Source: an uncultured Gemmiger sp.
Lineage (GTDB): Bacteria > Bacillota > Clostridia > Oscillospirales > Ruminococcaceae
Reading direction: 5' to 3'
DNA: 64,000 bases
NCBI GenBank assembly: GCA_934502625.1
Contig: CAKSUQ010000003.1
Coordinates: forward strand, 53,880 to 117,879
Shown: piece after piece, positions 30,830-38,816 of the stretch
Layout: the number at the start of each line of letters is the position of its first letter
How positions within the stretch are numbered: the first letter of the stretch is position 1
Notes under the pieces: generated by a model
Told to the model about the DNA's origin: nothing
The model's input: only the letters and a program-made list of their open reading frames with translations
The model's database searches: none
Program-made: the position numbers and the translations under genes

Positions 30830-32875
30830 ATGGGAGAAGAAGAGAAGCGCACTGCGGCCGCGCCGCAGGAGGGCACCGCCCCGAAGAAGCGCCGCAAGCG
30901 CAGCAGCAGCGGCAGCAAAAAGACCGCAGCCAAGGCCGCACCGACAACCGAAGGCGCACAAGCCCCTGCTGAAAAGCCGAAGAAGAAGACCACGTCGAGA
31001 AGCCGGACAAAGGCAAAGCCCGCCGAGGCCAAGGCCGAAGATAAAACCGAAAAGAAGCCTGCGGCCGAGGAGACCCCCGCACCGGAGACAAAAGCTGAGG
31101 AAACCCCCGCCGCGCCCGAAGCCGAACCGGCCAAGCCGGAGGAAAACCCCGCCGCGCCCGAAGCCGAACCGGCCAAGCCGGAGGAAACTCCCGCCGTGCC
31201 GGAGACCCCGGAGCAGGCCGAGCCCGCTGAATCCGCGCAGCCGGATGCCCCGACGGAGACCGCCGAGCCTTCCGAAACGCCCGCCTCTGCGGACGAGACG
31301 GCGAAGAAGCCCGAAAGCGAGGCAAAGCCGGAAACACCCGCCGAAGCCGCCGTCGATTCCGACGAGGACGACGCGCCGCTGCCCCCGGACGAGGAACAGC
31401 GTGTGTCGGACATCACCCGCACGGCGCAGCTGTCCATCCAGCAGATCATGGCCGGGCTGGACGAGGACACCGCCCCCGCCGAAACGCCGCGTGAACCGCA
31501 GCCGGAGCCTGCAGGCGATACCGACGCGGATACGGACGCCACGGACGACGCCGACACCCTTCCGCAGATGCTGGGGCGCGGTGTGTCCAACATGGCAAAG
31601 TGGCTCGTGCTGGTGCTGGTCTTCGTCGTCGCCATTGCGGGCGGCGGCGTAGCCTTCCTGTACCACAACGCCACGCCCGACATGCTGCCGCAGATCAACG
31701 TCAGCTTCGACGGCCAGACCCTGCCCCCCACGGCCTACCGCTGGCACGTGCCGGTCGTGGGTGAGGTTTTCAAGCGCACCTACGCTGAAACGCTGAGTGC
31801 CGCGCCCATCGTGCTGGACGAACCCGTGTCCGGCGCGTCGCCCGATTTCACCGTCTCGTCGTCGAAATATTCCTCCGAGGTCACCCTGACCGATATGTCC
31901 GGTGAGGAACTTTTCACCGGCAGCATCAAGGATTTCAACGCCTACCTCTTCACCGAGAACGGCACCTACAATGCCAAGCTCGTGCTGAAATCCACCGCCG
32001 CCAGCGAGGACGACGACGCCCGCGTGACCGGCAGCGAGACGTGGCAGTTCCAGTTTGACGTCAACATCAAGCCAACGATCCAGCTGTGCAATACCTCGGC
32101 TGTACAGGGCAGCGTGGCCGCCGTGCGCATCGGCACGACGCTGAGCCCCGACGCCCCCGCCATCAAGACCGAGCTTGCCAACACCGGCTTCGTCAAGGCC
32201 GCGAACGGCTGGATCTGCTACCTGCCGATCCCGTGGAACGAGCCGACCGGTGTCGTGGACGTCACCGTCACAGCGGACGGCTACACCGAGACGCTGCAGC
32301 TGGAGGTGCGCGCCGCGTCCTTCCCCTACAAGGACTACAGCCGCACCTCCCAGATGACGAGTCCCTACATCGGCGAGAACGATGCCCCCGACGCCGTCGC
32401 CAAGCTGCTGACGACCGTCGACGACACCGTCGCGTGGAGCATCGGCGGCTTCGTGCAGCCGTTCCTGAACTCCTTCAGCACGCCGCTGACCTTCGGCATG
32501 ACCGAGTACGCAGGCCGCAGCTCGTCCGAGCGCGGCACGAACTACGGCTACGGCGGGCGCACGTCCACCAACGTCGTCATCACGCCGAAAAAGTCCAACG
32601 ATTCGATGATCGTGCCCGCCAGCGGCCGCGTGCTGCTGGCCAAGAATCTCGGCGGCATCTACGGCAACACCGTCGTTATCGAGCACGGCGCAGGCCTGAA
32701 GAGCATCTTCTACGGCCTCGCCTCGCTGAACGTCGAGACCGGCGACAATGTCAAGCAGGGGCAGCTGCTGGGCGTCTGCGGCAAGACCGTCGTCGCCGAG
32801 ATGCGCCTCGGTGAAGTGCCCATCGACCCGCTCCTCGTCTGGCGCGGCCAGTGCGACGGGCTGAAAAACTATTGA
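30830..32875 (+). CDS. Membrane-anchored M23/LytM-like protein lacking metal ligands (paralogue B)
   Basis: 681 residues: a ~245-residue cytoplasmic N-terminus made of Ala/Glu/Pro/Lys repeats, including a duplicated block (AAPEAEPAKPEE, twice), one membrane helix (about 255-285), the same beta-rich segments as paralogue A, and a C-terminal LytM-fold domain with TVVIEHGAGLKSIFYGLASL and GDNVKQGQLLGVCG. The first motif reads YGYGGRTS and the second VVAEMRLG, so the metal ligands are missing. TTGGAGAGATC supports the start. The charged tail may anchor it to a cytoplasmic partner. Terminator follows. Confidence 0.82.
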   Translation: MGEEEKRTAAAPQEGTAPKKRRKRSSSGSKKTAAKAAPTTEGAQAPAEKPKKKTTSRSRTKAKPAEAKAEDKTEKKPAAEETPAPETKAEETPAAPEAEPAKPEENPAAPEAEPAKPEETPAVPETPEQAEPAESAQPDAPTETAEPSETPASADETAKKPESEAKPETPAEAAVDSDEDDAPLPPDEEQRVSDITRTAQLSIQQIMAGLDEDTAPAETPREPQPEPAGDTDADTDATDDADTLPQMLGRGVSNMAKWLVLVLVFVVAIAGGGVAFLYHNATPDMLPQINVSFDGQTLPPTAYRWHVPVVGEVFKRTYAETLSAAPIVLDEPVSGASPDFTVSSSKYSSEVTLTDMSGEELFTGSIKDFNAYLFTENGTYNAKLVLKSTAASEDDDARVTGSETWQFQFDVNIKPTIQLCNTSAVQGSVAAVRIGTTLSPDAPAIKTELANTGFVKAANGWICYLPIPWNEPTGVVDVTVTADGYTETLQLEVRAASFPYKDYSRTSQMTSPYIGENDAPDAVAKLLTTVDDTVAWSIGGFVQPFLNSFSTPLTFGMTEYAGRSSSERGTNYGYGGRTSTNVVITPKKSNDSMIVPASGRVLLAKNLGGIYGNTVVIEHGAGLKSIFYGLASLNVETGDNVKQGQLLGVCGKTVVAEMRLGEVPIDPLLVWRGQCDGLKNY

Positions 32876-32889
32876 TAGTACCCCAACCG

Positions 32890-32918
32890 GCGTCCGCCCA
32901 AAAGGCGGGCGCTTTTTT
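32890..32918 (+). terminator. Intrinsic terminator after LytM-like pair
   Basis: GCGTCCGCC / GGCGGGCGC stem followed by six Ts. Confidence 0.88.
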
Positions 32919-32943
32919 GTTTGGCAGTGCGGGAGCGCCCCAC

Positions 32944-33070
32944 GGCGGCATGAGGGCATGCCGCCCTACATCCAACAATACCGTTATACGTAGGGCGGGG
33001 TGCCCTCACCCCGCCGCAGCAGCCGCAAAGTTTCATGGGCACACGTAGGGGTCGGCGTCCCCGACGACCC
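32944..33070. repeat. Family S palindrome cluster S10 (3 elements)
   Basis: Inner stems CGGCAT/ATGCCG, CGGGGT/ACCCCG and GGTCGGCGT-type. The first two are an inverted pair around the ATCCAAC...GTTATACG spacer seen again at 43397 and 46362. Confidence 0.82.
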
Positions 33071-33078
33071 GCATTCAC

Positions 33079-33105
33079 ACACCTCACCCGCCCCCGCATA
33101 GTATG
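33079..33105 (+). promoter_or_regulatory. Possible mother-cell (SigK/SigE-like) promoter of dpaAB
   Basis: AC, 16 bases, CATAGTATG. This partly matches SigK (AC-N16/17-CATAnnnTA) and SigE -10 patterns, which would suit a dipicolinate operon. Weak match. Confidence 0.35.
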
Positions 33106-33134
33106 GCACAAATCCAAAACCGAGGTGAGTGCGT

Positions 33135-33941
33135 ATGCCAAGGACGATCTGTGTGGTGGGGCACGATGCCCGCCAGCTGGCGGCGGCACGGGTGCTGCGC
33201 CGCGCGGGCTGCGGCGTCACCACCGCCGACAATGCCGCTGCCGCCGATTATATCCTGCTGCCCATGTCGCAGGGGCGCATCAGCGATGAAGTCGCCCGCG
33301 CTTTGCAGGGCGCGGCGGCGGGCACGCCGATTCTGGCCGGGCGCCCCGGTATGCCGGTGCGGATGGCCGCGCGGGAGGCCTGCCTGCCGCTGATCGACTA
33401 CTTCCTGCGCCCCGAACTCGAATGCCTGAACGCCGTGCCCACCGCCGAGGGCTGCCTTGAACTGCTGCTGCGCCTGCGGGAGCGCACGATCTGGGAGAGC
33501 GACTTCCTCGTTCTGGGCTATGGCCGCGTCGGGCGCGCCGTGGCGCGGCGGTTATCCCTGCTGGGCGGGCGTGTCACGGTGGCCGCCCGCAGCCCGGAGC
33601 AGCGCGCCAACGCCCGCTGTGCCGGCTGCCGCGCCGCCCCGCTGGCCGCCTTGGGCAGTCTGCTGCCGGATTTCGATGCCGTCATCAACACGATCCCCGC
33701 ACCGGTGCTGCCCCGCGCGCTGCTGCAAAAGCTGCCGGCCGGGGCGCTGATCATCGACCTTGCCAGCCTGCCGGGCGGCACGGATTTCGCCGCCGCCGAG
33801 GAGCTGGGGCTGCACGCCGAGCACGCCCTCGCGCTGCCCGGCCGCTGTGCGCCGCAGACAGCCGGGGCGCTCATCGCCCAGACTGTGCTGACGATTTTGG
33901 AGGAGCGCGGCGACCGCGCGGAAAGGAGCCCTGCCTTATGA
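33135..33941 (+). CDS. dpaA: Dipicolinate synthase subunit A
   Basis: 268-residue cytosolic protein that, with DpaB, oxidises dihydrodipicolinate to dipicolinic acid for spore heat resistance. The N-terminal part has YILLPMSQGRISDEV; the Rossmann motif LVLGYGRVGRAVARRL (about 117-132) binds NAD(P). The segment [19 protein letters not shown] is typical of SpoVFA. ATG follows GAGGTGA by six bases. It overlaps dpaB by 4 bases (ATGA). Its presence shows that this lineage uses the DpaAB route rather than the EtfA route of cluster I clostridia. Confidence 0.94.
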   Translation: MPRTICVVGHDARQLAAARVLRRAGCGVTTADNAAAADYILLPMSQGRISDEVARALQGAAAGTPILAGRPGMPVRMAAREACLPLIDYFLRPELECLNAVPTAEGCLELLLRLRERTIWESDFLVLGYGRVGRAVARRLSLLGGRVTVAARSPEQRANARCAGCRAAPLAALGSLLPDFDAVINTIPAPVLPRALLQKLPAGALIIDLASLPGGTDFAAAEELGLHAEHALALPGRCAPQTAGALIAQTVLTILEERGDRAERSPAL

Positions 33942-34525
33942 CGCCTGCCAGCCCGACCCGGCGCACCGTCGCCTTTGCCCTGTGCGGCAGCTTTTGCAGC
34001 TTTGCCGCCGTGCTGCCGCAGCTGCGCGTCCTGCGTGCCCGCGGCTGGGACGTCCTGCCGATTTTAAGCGCCAGCGCTGCCGGGCAGGACACCCGCTTCG
34101 GCACAGCCGCCGCGCTGCGCCAGACGCTGCGCGAGATCACCGGCCACGCGCCGCTGACGACCCTACAGGAAGTCGAGCCTCTGGGGCCGCAGCAACTGGC
34201 CGAAGCCCTCGTCATCGCCCCGGCCACCGGCACGACGATGGCACTGCTGGCGGCGGGCGTCAGCTCAACGCCGGTGACACTGGCCGCCAAAAGCCTTTTG
34301 CGCGGCGGGCGGCCGATCCTGCTTGCGCCCTCGACGAATGACGGCCTGTCCGGCAGTGCTCCGGCGCTGGGGCAGCTTTTGCAGCGGCGGCACTACTATT
34401 TTGTGCCCTTTGGGCAGGATGACAGCCACAAAAAGCCCTGCAGCCTGAAAAGCGATTTTACCCAGCTGCCCGACGCCCTCGACTGCGCCCTGCGCGGCAT
34501 ACAGCTGCAGCCGATGCTGGTGTAA
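33938..34525 (+). CDS. dpaB: Dipicolinate synthase subunit B
   Basis: 195-residue flavoprotein-fold protein. ALCGSFCSFAAVLPQLRVLR at the N-terminus, EALVIAPATGTTMALLAAGV and RPILLAPSTNDGLSGSAPAL are SpoVFB hallmarks. Forms the enzyme with DpaA. The end FVPFGQDDSHKKPCSL matches the family. Terminator follows. Confidence 0.94.
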   Translation: MTPASPTRRTVAFALCGSFCSFAAVLPQLRVLRARGWDVLPILSASAAGQDTRFGTAAALRQTLREITGHAPLTTLQEVEPLGPQQLAEALVIAPATGTTMALLAAGVSSTPVTLAAKSLLRGGRPILLAPSTNDGLSGSAPALGQLLQRRHYYFVPFGQDDSHKKPCSLKSDFTQLPDALDCALRGIQLQPMLV

Positions 34526-34563
34526 TACGGGACAGGGCGGGCGGCATATAACGTGATAGAACG

Positions 34564-34593
34564 AAAGCCTTCCCCCGCGGTGGAAGGCTTTTT
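34564..34593 (+). terminator. Terminator of dpaAB, derived from L-type end
   Basis: AAAGCCTTCC / GGAAGGCTTTTT stem. Its sequence equals the outer end of an L element, so it may be an L relic. Confidence 0.85.
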
Positions 34594-34627
34594 ACCGCAT
34601 CTCGTCACAGGTTAGGAGGCTCGCGCC

Positions 34628-35887
34628 ATGCAGACCATCACCATCACCGGCGGCCATCCGCTGCAGGGCAGCATCCAACCGGCAGCGGCCAAAAACAGCA
34701 CGCTGCCGCTGCTGGCAGCGACGCTGCTTTGCGGCGCGCCCTGCCGCCTGCCGGACGTCCCGCCGCTGGCTGATGTGGACACGAGCCTTGCGCTGCTGCA
34801 AGCCGTCGGGGCGCACGCCATGCGCGTCGGGGCGGACATCTGCACCGCCCCCGCCGACGCCCTCTGCGGCGAGATCCCAGAACACCTCGCCGGTGCGATG
34901 CGCAGCTCGGTATTTTATCTTGCGCCTTTGCTCTGCCGGGCGGGGGTCGTGCGGCTGCCGCTGCCGGGCGGGTGCAGGCTGGGGCCGCGTCCCGTCGACA
35001 TTCATCTCGCCGGGCTGGCCGCCATGGGCGCGGAGGTCGAGTTCGAGGGCGTCGCCGTCACACTGCGCCGCCGCGCGCCGCTGCACGGGGCGGATTTCAC
35101 GCTGAGGCTGCCCAGCGTCGGCGCGACGCTGACCCTGCTGATGGCCGCCTGCTGCGCCCAAGGGCAGACTGTGCTGCGCGGCGCAGCGCGCGAGCCGGAG
35201 ATCGGCGACATGATCGCGTTCCTGCGCGCCTGCGGGGCGGATATTTCCGGCGACGGCACGCCGGTTTTGACAATTCACGGCGGGCGGCCGCTCGGCGGCG
35301 CGGTGCACCGCCCGCTGCCCGACCGCATCGCCGCCGCCACCTACGCCGCCGCGCTGGCCGCAGCCGGGGGCGAAATCGCGATTGAGGGCTGCGACCCGGC
35401 CATCTACGACGCGTTCCTGCGCTTTCTGGCCGACGCCGGGGTGGACGTCGCGCGGGCAGGGGAGCGGGTCACGCTGCACCGCGATCCCGCCGTGCCGCTG
35501 CGGGGCGGGGCAAATTTGCGCGCCGACGCGTGGCCTGCCTTTGCGACCGACACCGCGCCCTTGGCCGCTGCCGTGCTGCTGACCGCCGACGGTGCCAGCG
35601 AGATCTATGACAGCCTGTTCGCCAGCCGCTTCGCCTGTGCGGCGGGGTTCTGCGCCCTCGGCGCGGACTGCACCGCAAAAGGGCGGCAGCTGACGATCGC
35701 GGGCGGGGCGAAGCTGCGCGGGGCAGCTGTGACTGCGCCCGACCTGCGGGGCGGCGCGGCGCTGATGGTGGCGGCGCTGGCCGCCGAGGGCGAAACAACG
35801 CTGCGCGACCCCGGCCACATCCGGCGCGGCTACGCCGACCTGCCCGGCGAACTGCGGCTGCTGGGCGCACTTGCCTGCTCCCTGTGA
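34628..35887 (+). CDS. murA: UDP-N-acetylglucosamine 1-carboxyvinyltransferase (MurA)
   Basis: 419-residue cytosolic enzyme of the first committed step of peptidoglycan synthesis. Key residues are visible: Lys-Asn in AAAKNSTLP (about 22-23), the active Cys in RLPLPGGCRLGPRPVDIHL (about 115), and Arg in DLRGGAAL (near 385). The catalytic Asp region reads FATDTAPLAAA. Alanine-rich and high GC, more divergent than a housekeeping copy, so a second MurA may exist elsewhere. Position before ftsZ matches the ancestral division/cell-wall cluster order in Clostridia, though ftsQ is missing here. Confidence 0.93.
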   Translation: MQTITITGGHPLQGSIQPAAAKNSTLPLLAATLLCGAPCRLPDVPPLADVDTSLALLQAVGAHAMRVGADICTAPADALCGEIPEHLAGAMRSSVFYLAPLLCRAGVVRLPLPGGCRLGPRPVDIHLAGLAAMGAEVEFEGVAVTLRRRAPLHGADFTLRLPSVGATLTLLMAACCAQGQTVLRGAAREPEIGDMIAFLRACGADISGDGTPVLTIHGGRPLGGAVHRPLPDRIAAATYAAALAAAGGEIAIEGCDPAIYDAFLRFLADAGVDVARAGERVTLHRDPAVPLRGGANLRADAWPAFATDTAPLAAAVLLTADGASEIYDSLFASRFACAAGFCALGADCTAKGRQLTIAGGAKLRGAAVTAPDLRGGAALMVAALAAEGETTLRDPGHIRRGYADLPGELRLLGALACSL

Positions 35888-35990
35888 CGCCCATCTGTGC
35901 AAATCATGAAGAAATGTGTGAAAAAACCGCACCCATCCCTAAAAAAATTCAGGCAGAGCGGCTATTTTTTATGAAATTCCCGCTTAGGTA

Positions 35991-36019
35991 TTGAAATTGC
36001 GTGTAAAATTTGATATTCT
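35991..36019 (+). promoter_or_regulatory. Promoter of ftsZ
   Basis: TTGAAA (35991-35996), 17 bases, TATTCT (36014-36019), 100 bases before the ATG. The remaining part of the 230-base murA-ftsZ gap is AT-rich and holds no clear terminator or gene. Confidence 0.75.
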
Positions 36020-36118
36020 AATAATCAGTTATATGTAAAAAATCGCGGATCAGTGTGCCCCTGTGGGCTTGCACAATAGGATCCGGTTTAACAACTTCAC
36101 TTTTAGGGGGATACACTC

Positions 36119-37381
36119 ATGGCATTCGTTCTCGACGAAGAAATGCAAAATGTAACCAATATCAAGGTTATCGGCGTAGGTGGCGGCGGCGGCAACGCTG
36201 TCAACCGCATGGTCGAGTCCGGTCTGTCCGGGGTCGAGTTCGTTGCAATGAACACCGACCAGCAGGCCCTGCTGAACTCCAAGGCCACCCAGAAGGTCCA
36301 GCTTGGCGCCAAGCTGACCAAGGGCCGCGGTGCCGGTGCCGACCCGGAGATCGGCCAGCGCGCCGCCGAGGAGAGCAAGGACGAGATCACCAACGCGCTG
36401 AAGGGTGCGCAGATGGTCTTTATCACCGCCGGTATGGGCGGCGGCACCGGCACGGGCGCTGCCCCTGTCGTGGCCGAGACGGCCCATGACCTGGGCATCC
36501 TGACCGTCGGCATCGTCACAAAGCCCTTCGCCTTTGAGGGCAAGCGCAAGATGGCGCAGGCCGAGCAGGGCATCGCCTCTCTGATGATGCACGTTGACTC
36601 CCTGATCGTCATTCCCAACGAGCGCCTGAAGCTCATCAGCCAGGAGAAGATCACCCTGATGAACGCCTTCGAGGCCGCTGACAACGTGCTGCGCCAGGGC
36701 GTTGAGAGCATCTCCAGCCTGATCAACATTCCTGCCTTCATCAACCTGGACTTCGCGGACGTCCGCTCCATCATGAAGGACGCCGGCTTTGCCCACATGG
36801 GCGTCGGCGTTGCCAAGGGCGCCGGCAAGGCCGAGAACGCCGCCAAGGCTGCCATCTCCAGCCCGCTGCTGGAGACCAGCATCGCCGGCGCACGCGGTGT
36901 CATCATCAACATCACTTCCAGCCCGGACATCGGCCTGGAGGATGTCGAGACCGCTGCCTCCATGATCACCCAGTCCGCACATCCCGATGCCAACATCATC
37001 TGGGGTACTGCGTTCGACGAGCGCCTGAGCGACGAGATGAGCATCACCGTCGTTGCCACCGGCTTCGAGAGCACCCCGGAGGTGGACGAGCCGATTCAGG
37101 CGCATGTGGACGCCCAGCGCGCAGCCGCCGCCACGGCACAGGCCGCGCAGCCTGTGCAGCCCGTCCGCGCCCAGCAGCCTGCCCCCGTGCAGCCGATGCA
37201 GCAGCCGGTTCAGCCCGCACAGCCGCAGATCAACCCCGTCATGCCGAACCCCATCTTCACCCAGTCGTTCAGCACCGGCATGGACACCCCCGTTGCGCCC
37301 CAGTCCGCCGCGCCTGCTGAGGAAGAGGATGACGGCGATTACTTTGACGACCTGCTCAGCATCCTGAACAAGCGTTCTTGA
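36119..37381 (+). CDS. ftsZ: Cell division protein FtsZ
   Basis: 420-residue tubulin-like GTPase that forms the division ring. GTP-binding motif GMGGGTGTGAAPVVAETA (about 103-120), the NxDFADVRSIM T7 loop (residues about 207-217), and the N-terminal IKVIGVGGGGGNAVNRM are standard. The C-terminal linker (about 325-395) is rich in Gln, Pro and Ala and varies between species. The end EEEDDGDYFDDLLSILNKRS is an acidic variant of the conserved FtsA/SepF-binding peptide. AGGGGG before the ATG. Confidence 0.98.
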   Translation: MAFVLDEEMQNVTNIKVIGVGGGGGNAVNRMVESGLSGVEFVAMNTDQQALLNSKATQKVQLGAKLTKGRGAGADPEIGQRAAEESKDEITNALKGAQMVFITAGMGGGTGTGAAPVVAETAHDLGILTVGIVTKPFAFEGKRKMAQAEQGIASLMMHVDSLIVIPNERLKLISQEKITLMNAFEAADNVLRQGVESISSLINIPAFINLDFADVRSIMKDAGFAHMGVGVAKGAGKAENAAKAAISSPLLETSIAGARGVIINITSSPDIGLEDVETAASMITQSAHPDANIIWGTAFDERLSDEMSITVVATGFESTPEVDEPIQAHVDAQRAAAATAQAAQPVQPVRAQQPAPVQPMQQPVQPAQPQINPVMPNPIFTQSFSTGMDTPVAPQSAAPAEEEDDGDYFDDLLSILNKRS

Positions 37382-37412
37382 TGAATTTTTCTGCGAGAGG
37401 ATGTAAAAAGCC

Positions 37413-38387
37413 ATGCCGTCTGAACCGATGAACATTCAGGAACAGGGTTTTCGTTCCAGCTTGTTCGGCTTTGATAAAAACGATGTGCTGGCTTACATGA
37501 ACGCGCTGGCGAACGAGGCACAGCAGCACGAGCTGGAGTACAACCGCCAGCTGCAGCAGATGCAGTCCAAGCTGGACGAGCTGCGCGGCGAGCGCGCCGC
37601 CGGCGACAGCCGCATCGAGGCCTTGAAAGCCGAGGTCGCCGCCGCGAACCAGCGTGCCGACGCCGCCGAGGCCAAGCGCCGCGAGAGCGACGAGCAGCTG
37701 GAAACGATCAAGAAAAAGACCGCGTCGTTCCAGTCGACCCAGCGCGAATCCCAGAAAAACGCGAACATTTGGCAGCTGAAATGCCACGATCTGCAGCAGC
37801 AGATCGATGAATTGCAAAAGCAGCTGGCTACGGCACGGCAGCTGAACACCGCCCTGCCCGCCGCACCGACGTCCGATCTGGTGCGCGAAGCCAAGCTGGA
37901 GGCCGGAAAGATTCTGGCCGATGCCCGCCTGTACGCCGAGAGCGCCGAGAAGGAGCTGAAGCAGCAGGCCGATGTCCAGAAGAGCCGCATGGCCGAGAAC
38001 GCCCGCAGCATTGCATCGGGCGTCATGCTGGTGCGGGAGCGCCTTGCCCGCGTGGACGAGCGTCTGAGCGCCGCCACGCTGGACTTGGACGGCCTGACGC
38101 AGGCCATCTATCAGGCGCTCGACCAAACCGAAGCCGAGCTGAAAGAGCTTGGCACTGACATGCGCAGCTTTGCGCAGGGTACGCCGGAGACGGATATTCC
38201 CGTCGCTGCGCCCGCCCCGGCAGCCGAGCCGAAGCCCGCCGAACGCCTGCGTGTGAAGGCGAAAGCCCAACCCGTGCAGCACAAGCCCGCTGCCCCCGCA
38301 GCGACCCACCGCCTGCGCAACACGCGCCGCCCGGTGTCGCAGCTGCTGCAGGACGAGATCGACCGCCTTGGCGGCGATGAGCAGTAA
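37413..38387 (+). CDS. DivIVA-domain coiled-coil protein
   Basis: 324 residues: an N-terminal DivIVA-type lipid-binding part (GFRSSLFGFDKNDVLAYMNA), followed by coiled coils with Gln/Glu/Ala heptads (about 30-220) and a basic proline-rich tail (about 245-300). DivIVA proteins sit at curved membrane at division sites. Thirty-one bases after ftsZ and co-transcribed. The conserved N-terminal Phe-Arg positions of DivIVA are only partly kept, so it may be a divergent septal organiser. Terminator follows. Confidence 0.8.
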   Translation: MPSEPMNIQEQGFRSSLFGFDKNDVLAYMNALANEAQQHELEYNRQLQQMQSKLDELRGERAAGDSRIEALKAEVAAANQRADAAEAKRRESDEQLETIKKKTASFQSTQRESQKNANIWQLKCHDLQQQIDELQKQLATARQLNTALPAAPTSDLVREAKLEAGKILADARLYAESAEKELKQQADVQKSRMAENARSIASGVMLVRERLARVDERLSAATLDLDGLTQAIYQALDQTEAELKELGTDMRSFAQGTPETDIPVAAPAPAAEPKPAERLRVKAKAQPVQHKPAAPAATHRLRNTRRPVSQLLQDEIDRLGGDEQ

Positions 38388-38401
38388 TAGTTCGTACACA
38401 G

Positions 38402-38432
38402 TCCCACCCGGCTGACGCCGGGTGGGATTTTT
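38402..38432 (+). terminator. Terminator of ftsZ operon
   Basis: TCCCACCCGGC / GCCGGGTGGGA with 4-base loop and T-run. Confidence 0.92.
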
Positions 38433-38440
38433 GTGTAACG

Positions 38441-38471
38441 GCTTCCCTTTTGGGGGAAGGCTTTTGTTCAC
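38441..38471. repeat. Solo L-end hairpin
   Basis: GGCTTCCC-ttttg-GGGGAAGGC, the same sequence as L element ends with the interior missing. Lies directly behind the ftsZ operon terminator. Confidence 0.65.
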
Positions 38472-38531
38472 AAACCCTTCTCAATTTGTTGAATTTTCCT
38501 TCACGACTTTGACACAATTCTCGGTTATACT

Positions 38532-38662
38532 AGAGTTGTTCCTCAGGAAGGGAGCAGGGCCCCTGCCTGAAGAACGAGACCCCAAGTTTTTCATCCATAC
38601 TCCTCTTTTCTTTTGACGCGGAAGCGGTGCGGAATGATTTCGCACCGCTTCCGTGTTTTTTG
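38532..38662 (+). ncRNA. Candidate small RNA with strong terminator
   Basis: The 429-base gap between the DivIVA gene and the activase gene holds a TATACT box (38526-38531), then a hairpin GTTCcTCAGG / CCTGAaGAAC with an inner CAGGG/CCCTG stem (about 38538-38575), a pyrimidine-rich single strand, and a terminator with 16-bp stem and six Ts (38616-38662). This is the layout of a ~130-nt sRNA. It does not fit SRP RNA, 6S RNA, tmRNA or a T-box as far as can be judged by eye. The -35 box is weak. Confidence 0.5.
38616..38662 (+). terminator. Strong intrinsic terminator
   Basis: ACGCGGAAGCGGTGCG / CGCACCGCTTCCGTGT followed by T-run; probably the end of the candidate small RNA since no CDS precedes it. 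Confidence 0.92.
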
Positions 38663-38705
38663 GACAAATTTCTGCATTTGTCAGCGACTTTTCCCGCCGC
38701 CGCTC

Positions 38706-38734
38706 TTGCCGAAAAGCGCAGAAGCCTGTATAAT
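38706..38734 (+). promoter_or_regulatory. Promoter of activase operon
   Basis: TTGCCG (38706-38711), 17 bases, TATAAT (38729-38734). Confidence 0.8.
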
Positions 38735-38816
38735 ATAGACTGATATTGTATCGCCATGGGGCAGACCCGGCGCATATATCCCGCAATTTCTTTCCCAACG
38801 CAGGAGGCAAAATCCT

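Noticed and set aside
38532-38580. SRP RNA (ffs) because of GGAAGGGAGCAGGG
   Set aside because: The GGAAGG-AGCAG words occur, but the pairing needed for the SRP tetraloop and asymmetric loop is not formed; TTCC pairs with GGAA instead.
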